Shown: in pieces, positions 57,610-64,000 of the stretch
Numbering within the stretch: position 1 is the first letter of the stretch
Layout: each line of letters starts with the position of its first letter
Origin: Desmodesmus armatus
Taxonomy: Eukaryota > Chlorophyta > Chlorophyceae > Sphaeropleales > Scenedesmaceae
Direction: 5' to 3'
Assembly (NCBI GenBank): GCA_007449985.2
Contig: VIIQ02000004.1
Span: 992,001 to 1,056,000, forward strand
Length of the DNA stretch: 64,000 nt
Notes under the pieces: model-generated
Told to the model about the DNA's origin: nothing
The model's input: the letters and a program-made list of their open reading frames with translations, nothing else
Database searches by the model: none
Position numbers and translations under genes: made by a program

Positions 57610-59583
57610 GCAGCATGAATGTGAGAGACACGATCACTGTTCATACCATCAAATCTTATGAAGGACTGATTGGGGACGCTGTGGTGACTTGTAGAGGAGT
57701 ACAGGTGTCTCTTGATGCCCGGGGTGTGAAGTGAGAGGTGTCCTTTTGACGTGGAGGATTGGGGCAACGGGCACGTCCCTGGATCGAACCCCCCTCCTTG
57801 CATTCCATGTGAGAACGGGTTATGCTCACCAGTATCTCCCTGTTGATTCCTTCTCTCAACTTGATCATGGCCTGGTCCCCTGTCAGTGGTTCAGTCTTGA
57901 AGGTGCGCAGGGCCATGGCATAGCTGGCCGGCTCAACCTCATATGCGGCCTGCACGGGCAGAGCAAGGCAGCTTGGTGTGAAGATGCTGTATAACTTGCA
58001 GCTGCAGCTCCCCGCAACTTCCACTGCTGGCGCACCTACCGCTCTACCCCCAAGCCCCCCCCCCCCCCCCCCGCGCACGCATCCCCTCCAGCCCCTCCTT
58101 CCCGCGTCACCCCCTTCCTGCCTGCAGACCTGTCGGACAGTGCACTTCAACCTTCGCTCGTAATACGTGCAGTTGGACGGCTATATGAGGTTGGGGTGAG
58201 ACTGCGGCTTAATTTCCTGCGTGCTGCCTGTCTTGCCAACTTCGCCGGTCGCCCGTGCACCTGCAACCCCCCCCCCCCCCCCCCCCCCCACCACCACCCT
58301 GTCCTTTTGACAGCCACCAAACAAGCGGTTGACCCGCCTGCCCACTCACTCACCTGCCAATTCAAGTTTCCCTCGTCATATGCGTGGAAGGGCACCGTGT
58401 AGTAGGCTGGGTAGGTGAGGTTGGGGTGCGGCTGCTGCTCAAACTCCTGCTTCAGCTGCTGCAGCTGTTGATACACCCAGACAGCATTGGGGGCAGGGGC
58501 AGGCAGCAGCACAGCAGCAGGAGTAAGCAGCGGGGCTTGCATTATAGCAGTGACTCCAGGTGTACGACGATGTTGAAGGAATGTAATCTACGTAAGCACA
58601 CCTACTGCTGCTGCTGCTGTTGCGTCACACCATATCAGGCTTTGCTGCCACACTGCTGCTGCTGCTGCTGCTGCTCGCTACGGTTTGTATGGGCGAGCAC
58701 TGCTATCACAACTGCTGCTGCTGCTGCTGCTGCTCGCTACGGTTTGTATGTGCGTTCTCAGATGATTACTACGATGTCTATTCAGATGCATTCGATGATG
58801 CTGATGCCCCATCAGCCTCATTGGCTCCCTACGGGGTGTTCAGGCCTAACCTGAACCATGTAACAGTCACAGTAACAGTATGAGCGAGCACTGTGCCACA
58901 ACTGCTGCTGCTGCTGCTGCTGCAACAACGTCCACAAAGCAGTGTCCCCCCTCTGGATCAATCACCTCTGGTGTCGCTGCCATCCGGCGCACATGTCCAT
59001 CCCAGTCTATGCCTGCCTTCTGTGTGGTGCCTTTCATAGCGTTCATGGCTCCCGCCTTCATGACTGAGTAGATGGGCTTCGTCTGGATCATCCAGTTGAT
59101 GATGCGAGACAGCACACTCTCCCCTGAACATGAACATGCACACGCCCAGGCACTAAGGGGGTAGTAATAGTAGGTACAAGCAAGCACCCCTTGACATTTA
59201 CCTACCCAGGCTCGCTGTGCAGAAACATCAGAAAATTTGCGCTATAACTCTGTGGCCCACTGCTGACAACCGTGCATGTGCGCTTTGCTGCATCAGCCTG
59301 ACAGGCATGCATGGCAATCACATCCGCATACTCAGAATATGGACAGCACTACTTTCGTTGCTGCACCACGCTCATGCTTTCCTCAGTTTTGAACTGGGGT
59401 ACTGGGGTTGAGCTTTCTGAGTGTACCTGTCCAATCGGGTTGCGTCTTGTCTGGTTCTGTAGCTGCTGCTCGCGTCCGCACTGACATGGGTGACACCAGC
59501 CCTCTGGTGCTGCCTCTGCTGCTGCTGCTGCTAGCACCGTGCCGTGTGGCACAATGGCTGGTGTGAGAATGCTTTGACAACAT
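55367..59583 (-). CDS. Chloroplast-type SAM-dependent methyltransferase, eight exons, one apparent frameshift
   Basis: Class I methyltransferase of the plant plastid family related to UbiE/COQ5 proteins; the substrate is unknown. Exons: 59583-59427, 59123-58966, 58464-58354, 57949-57830, 57544-57382, 56323-56191, 55877-55795, 55556-55367; about 371 residues. Exon 1 is Ser/Thr/Arg-rich without acidic residues at first, like a chloroplast transit peptide (MLSKHSHTSHCATRHGASSS). Conserved blocks in order: LSRIINWMIQTKPIYSVMKA, YPAYYTVPFHAYDEGNLNW, motif I LLDIGCSTG, GLDLSPYFLAVAE, AFDLVVFSFVIHECPQ, SRIVKPGGVLCFVDNNP, LMKSTEPWSDEYY and GMREAGFGDV. In exon 5 one T seems missing near 57453, because GCAGCATTCC reads AAF then out of frame, whereas the copy at 57170 has GCAGCATTTCC. 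Without that base a stop follows. The gene is either mutated or the assembly has an error. Confidence 0.9.
55689..55713. repeat. CTG tract in methyltransferase intron
   Basis: About eight CTG on the + strand (CAG on the sense strand) in the intron 55557-55794. Confidence 0.85.
55884..55941 (-). repeat. CTG tract (sense strand) next to the exon 7 acceptor
   Basis: About 19 triplets. Read on the sense strand the tract is CTG, ending TGATCAG at the splice site before 55877. Confidence 0.92.
56326..56404 (-). repeat. CTG tract (sense strand) abutting the exon 6 acceptor
   Basis: About 26 triplets running directly into the TAG of the acceptor at 56324. It is the longest uninterrupted triplet run in the window. 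Confidence 0.95.
56720..57190 (-). repeat. Four tandem copies of the methyltransferase exon 5 end
   Basis: The end of exon 5 encodes GLDLSPYFLAVAELEER before its 5' splice site. Copies occur at about 57185-57113 (intact, AAFPDADRTGLDLSPYFLAV), 57010-56968 (DLSPYFLAVADLEER only), 56860-56815 (SPYSLAVAEF, donor changed) and 56800-56722 (AYFDADTTGLDLSPYFLAV). Between them the intron words atcccatgatgt, caggcagctgctacaccgct and ctccacaataccctgc repeat, giving a unit of about 150 bases. Confidence 0.92.
57547..57608 (-). repeat. CTG tract (sense strand) abutting the exon 5 acceptor
   Basis: About 20 triplets running directly into the TAG acceptor before exon 5 (57544). Confidence 0.95.
58600..58930. 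repeat. Cluster of CTG blocks with a tandem unit
   Basis: Four short CTG blocks (58603, 58652, 58711 and 58903) in methyltransferase intron 2. Two of them share the flank ctcgctacggtttgtatg and repeat at about 60-base spacing. Confidence 0.85.
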
Positions 59584-59944
59584 GTTGTCTTGTGGATGCC
59601 GTAGGGCTGGACAGTCTCCAGCAGAAGACCAGCCTGGCAGGTGAGATCAGGTGAATAACAGACGATAGACGGAATGCTGCTGCGGAAAGGTGCAAACAGT
59701 CGACGTGATACTGATCGACAACGGTCTGACACTTCTACGTGACAAGTCGACAACTGTACAGCTCACCAGATTTGGGGTTTGGAGGACCTTACACCCTGTG
59801 TGAACGCTGTCACCGAGACCCAGAGGCTCAGCATGGAATGCTTACCCGCCAGTGATGAGTATGGTTTCTGTTGCGCGTGTCTCCTGTCATGGTTCAGCCC
59901 GCTAGGATGGGTCACTTGAGCATAGACATGAACAGCCTGTGACC
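59584..59944. promoter_or_regulatory. Shared divergent promoter region (methyltransferase / Gln-rich helical gene)
   Basis: 361 bases between opposed start codons. No TATA box is evident. Confidence 0.5.
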
Positions 59945-62900
59945 ATGTCAGGCAAGCAGTTCAAGTCATCAGGCGTTAGGCGCCTTGGTTTGCAGCCGCT
60001 ACAGGTAGACCAACAGCAACACAACTCACACCAACAGCAGCAACCTCAGCAACAGCAACAGCAACAGCTGCAGCAGCAACAGCAACCTGTTCAGGCACAG
60101 CAGCCCAAACCTGCTGCTCTTCCAGCCAGGAGCAGTAAGGCCCAAGCCTTGAGTGCTTTCCGCAGTGCCGTACAAGGCTCCTCCCGTGCTCGCCTCACCT
60201 CTATACAAAAGCAGCAGGATCATGCACCCACCCAGCCAGCACCGCCACCCGCTACCGCAGTCCACCCCCCTGCAGGAGCGAGCATCCATACAACAACGAC
60301 TGCACCAGCAGCACCACCACCAGCAGCAGCAGCAGCAGTACCTACACCTTCTCCTGCCCCTCGACCTGGCACCACCCAAGCACAACTACCCCCAGCCCCG
60401 GCCCTGGCCCTAGCCCCAGCGCAGCTTCCAAACCCCCAGCTGATCCCCAAAGCCACCAAAGCTCTTGACAAGCTACAGCAGCAGCTCAGCAGCCGCACCC
60501 TGACATACCTATACCAGTTTGACAGCCTGATCAGCACAGCCAACAGCACCCTCAGTGCCCTGGCGTCAGCCCTCTCAGCACAGCATGGCAGTAGTGGCCA
60601 CATCTCAGCACGCCCAAATGTCCTGCAGCAGCTTGCGCAAGGCCAGCAGGATGCAGGGCAGGACCCGAGCTCTAGGGCAGGAGAGGTGCTGGAGCTGCTG
60701 CTGCAGCTGTGCATGCAGACTTGGGTAAGGACACGCTTGAAACTTGGCTTTGCCTGGAACTAAAGTTTATGCTGAGTTTGAATGGTGAATTGAATTTAGT
60801 CGTGGTCAAGTGCCCTGAGGCAGCTGGTTTCTTTGCTTTCGGACACGTATGGCATAGCACTGCTGCGTGCCGTGGCTCCATGTCTGATGACTGCCTGTGG
60901 TGTGTGGTGGCGTTTGGCTGGGGCCACCCATCCCTCCGATTGCCGACAGTCAATCACACATATCTGCCTGTCAACGGTGCTGAGGTGTCTCACTGTTCCA
61001 TCCATCATACTTACGCCACCTCACCTGCCCCAAGCCCAAGCTACTGAGGGTGTCAGACCCTGGTCTGTGGCCGTGCAGGAGGTCGGACTGCTGCTGCTGC
61101 TGCTGCTGCATCCATCACATACATGCTACCTCGCCTGCCCCAAGCCCAACTAATCAAAGGTGTTGTAACCTGCTGCTGCTGTGTTGCTGTGCAGGAGGTT
61201 GAGCTGCTGCTGCTGCAGCACCACCATGCAGCAGAGCCCCAGCACACCATACAGCAGGCTGGACAGCTTCATGAGCTAGCAAGGTGTGTGGGGTTGGCGG
61301 TTTTGGTAGGGGTTTGGGGTCGGGTGGGGTGGGTGTGTGTGAGGGGGTTGGGGGCAAAGGGTCTTTTTTGGAGGGGGGGGGAGAAGAGGGGTCACAGCGC
61401 TGCACGAGGATGCCTGTTGCCTGCAGCATCACCATGCAGCAGAGCCCCAGCACACCATACAGCAGGCTGGACAGCTCCAGGAGCTAGCAAGGTGTGTTGG
61501 CACACTCGTTCATGCAGGCAAACCGCTCTTGGTTTTCAAACAGACGCCACAGTTTGACTATCCTTGTAGCACGTGGTGTGCCTGATACAGTTGCTTGCAT
61601 GTGACTTGCATGTGTGCTCTATACAAGCTACACATGTGTCCTCTGTTCTAAACACATAAGCTAATCCCCCCCTGCAGGAAGGTGTGGGAAGCCTGGGAAC
61701 ACCACAGCCTCTCAGAGAGGTCACACATCGCAGCCGGCACAGATGATGCAGGGGCTGTCCTGCACCATGGTGCAGCCCCTGGCGGCAGCAGCAGCAGCCC
61801 AGAGGACAACTGGCCACTCACAGAGACTCTCTGTGCTGCTTTGGCAGTGATGTCTGAGGTGCGGCGGGACTGCCAGCGGCTGCAACAAGGTTGGACTGCA
61901 GGCCGACTTCAAGACTGAAGCAGCAAGCCTGTCATTATAATACGTACGGCACCTGAGGCACAACAGCACAGCACAGCCACAGAACAGAACGACCAGATGC
62001 AGCGTGGTGCTGTCCGCCTTTAGTGGGGCCATCGATATGTGCTTGTTGCCGCAATGCTGTCCCAATGCCATTGTCCCGCCAGATTTCAACTCTGCAGGCC
62101 GCATCAGCCTGGCTGACTGTCCAGCAGCCCAGCCAGTCAGACCGGTGCTACCAGCAGTGGTGGCAACTATTTCCATGTGCTGTTGCGTGATGCCTCAATG
62201 CTGTCGATTACTCGCCCTTTTCCCGCCCTTTTTCGCAACTCTGCAGGCCGCATCAGCCTGGCTGACTGTCCAGCAGCCCAGCCAGTCAGACTGGTGCTAC
62301 CAGCAGCTGCGCATGCACCTGTGCAGCGTGGCAGCAGCAGGCAGCAACACAGCCCTGCGCTTGCAGACACGGCAGGCCCTGCAGAAGCTGCAGTTCAGCA
62401 TTTTGACAGGCAACATGGCACTGGCTGCTCGCCAGAACCAACAGGTGGGTTTGCGCTTTGGGCGGTGGGTACTGAGTACTGTCTCTTGGTTGCTGCCAAG
62501 CTGTTGCAGCCGGCACACTGGCACTCGTGTTGGTCCCTTTTGAAGGATGTATGTCGCTGTGGGCAGATGCGCAGTTCTGATTGACCCCCTGGAAGTCATG
62601 GTGTGCAGTATGCCAGTCTCACAGGGTGTCAATTTGTCATATCTGCTACAGTTACAACTGCACTTCCAGTTCAGTTGAGTCGAGTATGGCTCAACCTTGA
62701 TTGATTAGCTGCCCAGAGCTATCAACACTGTTGTCAAGCGCACCCACCATGTTTCCCCGCTGGGTGTCTTGCCAGCACACAAAGCATGACATCTCACATG
62801 ACGCGTAACTGCGTGTCTGCATTGCAGGCCATGTGGGCCAACCTGACCAGCCTAGTCCAGCAGCTGCTGCAGGAGACAGTCATGGAGCTGGAGGACACAC

Positions 62901-63711
62901 TCAGCGCCAGCCTGGCAATGGCGGGAACCCTCGCAGACACGGCTGGCTCCCTGCTGCAAGCAAACCCACCTGGGGCCAGCACTGACAGCAACCGCAACAA
63001 CATCAACAGCAGCATTAGCAGTAGCAGTAGCAACATCTACATACCTGCAGGCAGCAGCACTGGGGATGCGAAGACAGAGCCCAGTAAGCTTGGGGCAGCA
63101 GCCACTGCTAAAAACAGCGCAGAAGAAGATAGGACAGCGGCGGCTAAGAGCCGAGCTGCAACAGCTGTGATGCTGCTCGAGTGCTCCGTGCACCTGCTGG
63201 ACCATGCCAAGCGGCAAGCAGCGGCGCTGATGCAGCCGCCGGAACAGCAGCAGGAGGAGGAGGAGGAGGGGCCTGCAGCTGGTTCGGGTCTATGCCAGCA
63301 GGTTGCTGATATTCAGCAGCAGGTGAGGCGGCGGTTCTCCGCAACTGCATAATGTGGGCGGCAGCTGCCCACCCGGCAACAGAGCCCTGCATTGCAACGT
63401 CGTGAACCGAAGGGTTTTTAGAGTTTATCAAAACCCCTGCAGTTGTCCCCTGCCACCCGCACCAAAAAGCATTTGCAGCTTGCACTGCCACAGCCCTACA
63501 TGTGTTTAGCCAGGCAGGGGGGTGGAGTGTCGACATGCATCTGCTTACGTGACAATATGGGCTTCGCTTCATTTCGATTTTCCTTTGCTGCTCATCGTGC
63601 AGGTGCTGATGCAGCTGGCGCAAGCATACCTGGCCACAAGCCAGCCCAGCCGTGTCCTGGAGTGTGTCAGCCTCATGCAAGGCCTCAGCACGGGCCGCAC
63701 ACCCCCAGCAG
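59945..63711 (+). CDS. Gln/Pro-rich N-terminus plus helical protein, partial, function unknown
   Basis: Start at ATG 59945 (MSGKQFKSSGVRRLGLQPLQ). Exons: 59945-60724, 61195-61283, 61678-61858, 62247-62444, 62828-63322, 63603-63711; phases close and the last exon ends in phase 1, so the gene continues beyond the window. Residues 1-165 are Gln/Pro/Ala-rich. The remainder is helical: KALDKLQQQLSSRTLTYLYQ, ELLLLQHHH, KVWEAWEHHSLSERS, AASAWLTVQQPSQSDW, ALQKLQFSILTGNMALAARQ, MWANLTSLVQQLLQETVMEL, and finally VLMQLAQAYLATSQPSRVLE, which resembles half a TPR hairpin. A TPR-type protein such as the meiotic SPO22/ZIP4 family is conceivable but not shown. Copies of parts of exons 2 and 4 lie in the flanking introns, and the upstream copy of exon 4 (62098-62170) could also serve as an alternative start of that exon. 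Confidence 0.65.
60995..61105 (+). repeat. Upstream copy of the exon 2 acceptor (Gln-rich helical gene)
   Basis: Matches 61108-61216: catccatca, cctgccccaagcccaa and gtgcaggaggt.g..ctgctgctg recur in order. The copy contains its own GTGCAG|GAGGTCGG junction at 61079, in phase with the real one at 61195. Confidence 0.85.
61424..61495 (+). repeat. Downstream copy of the exon 2 end and 5' splice site
   Basis: About 70 bases matching 61215-61290 nearly perfectly (caccatgcagcagagcccc, agcaggctggacagct, gagctagcaag|gtgtg). Confidence 0.92.
62085..62170 (+). repeat. Upstream copy of the exon 4 start
   Basis: Sixty-plus bases identical to 62237-62305 except one or two changes. The acceptor CTCTGCAG|GCCGCATC and codons AASAWLTVQQPSQSD are both present. 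Confidence 0.93.
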
Positions 63712-64000
63712 GTGAGATGAGCCAGCTCTTACTTGGTCCAGTGCCCCTAGTGATTGCTGGAGAGCGAGACCTTGGACAAAACCAGGGTTTGGGTGAACAT
63801 CAAGGTTTTTTTTTGCGGTAAAAGACCTGACACAATTGATCACATGGATTCTTTCCAAAGCGGGACCTTGGGTGTTGGCAGCAAGCACTAGGGGTTGCAG
63901 CCCTTGAACAACGTTGGAAGATGCTTTTGCCCTTGTGGCGTAGTGCTATCAGAACCGTGCATATGTCCACCTACACTAGAGTGGCGAGCTCGATTTCTGA
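63712..64000. other. Intron of the partial 3' gene
   Basis: Starts with the GTGAGA donor after 63711. No acceptor and no coding block were recognised before the window ends. Confidence 0.55.

Noticed and set aside
1..64000. CRISPR arrays, tRNA or rRNA genes, insertion sequences, operons
   Set aside because: No repeat-spacer pattern, cloverleaf or rRNA core sequence, or transposase motif was seen; the window is eukaryotic.

Overview
The window is nuclear DNA of a green alga, most likely a chlorophycean of the Chlamydomonadales type (inference, not proven). The reasons are intron-rich genes with GT...TGCAG junctions, many long CAG/CTG tracts read as poly-Gln or poly-Ala, TGTAA polyadenylation-type motifs behind stop codons, and plant-type proteins such as a kinesin-14, an ERCC1, a chloroplast-type methyltransferase and F-box proteins. 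There is no operon structure, CRISPR array or prokaryotic signal. All gene models were built by hand by joining exons at GT/AG sites and checking that reading phase closes across every intron.

Layout. 1-7980 (-): C-terminal-motor kinesin (kinesin-14), 3' end outside the window. 9730-10965 (-): F-box/leucine-rich-repeat protein. 11717-13813 (-): compact Topors-like RING E3 ligase, six exons. 14143-20172 (+): Gln-rich coiled-coil protein of about 1009 residues, nine exons. 21672-31864 (-): large protein of about 1755 residues with an unusual Cys-rich N-terminus, twelve exons. 33222-39819 (-): SR-rich CCCH zinc-finger protein with a Pro/Gln-rich tail. 40445-45843 (+): ERCC1, the nucleotide-excision-repair endonuclease subunit, ten exons. 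46603-47310 (+): single-exon BTB-like protein with an RGG insert. 49519-53753 (-): F-box protein, eight exons. 55367-59583 (-): chloroplast-type SAM-dependent methyltransferase, eight exons. 59945 to beyond 63711 (+): Gln/Pro-rich helical protein, 3' end outside the window. Three gene pairs are divergent with short shared upstream regions (13814-14142, 39820-40444, 59584-59944).

The most striking feature is a recurring pattern. In six of the eleven genes, the ends of individual exons, together with their splice sites and neighbouring intron sequence, have been copied in tandem into the adjacent intron or 3' flank. The copies range from about 95% identical to heavily decayed. The methyltransferase has five copies of one exon end, ERCC1 has four, and the 49.5-53.7 kb F-box gene has copies of four of its eight exons. 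The methyltransferase also has long CTG tracts lying directly against three successive 3' splice sites. The genes are not an obvious pathway. The functions recognised are microtubule motor, ubiquitin ligation (RING and F-box proteins), DNA repair, RNA binding and a plastid methyltransferase.
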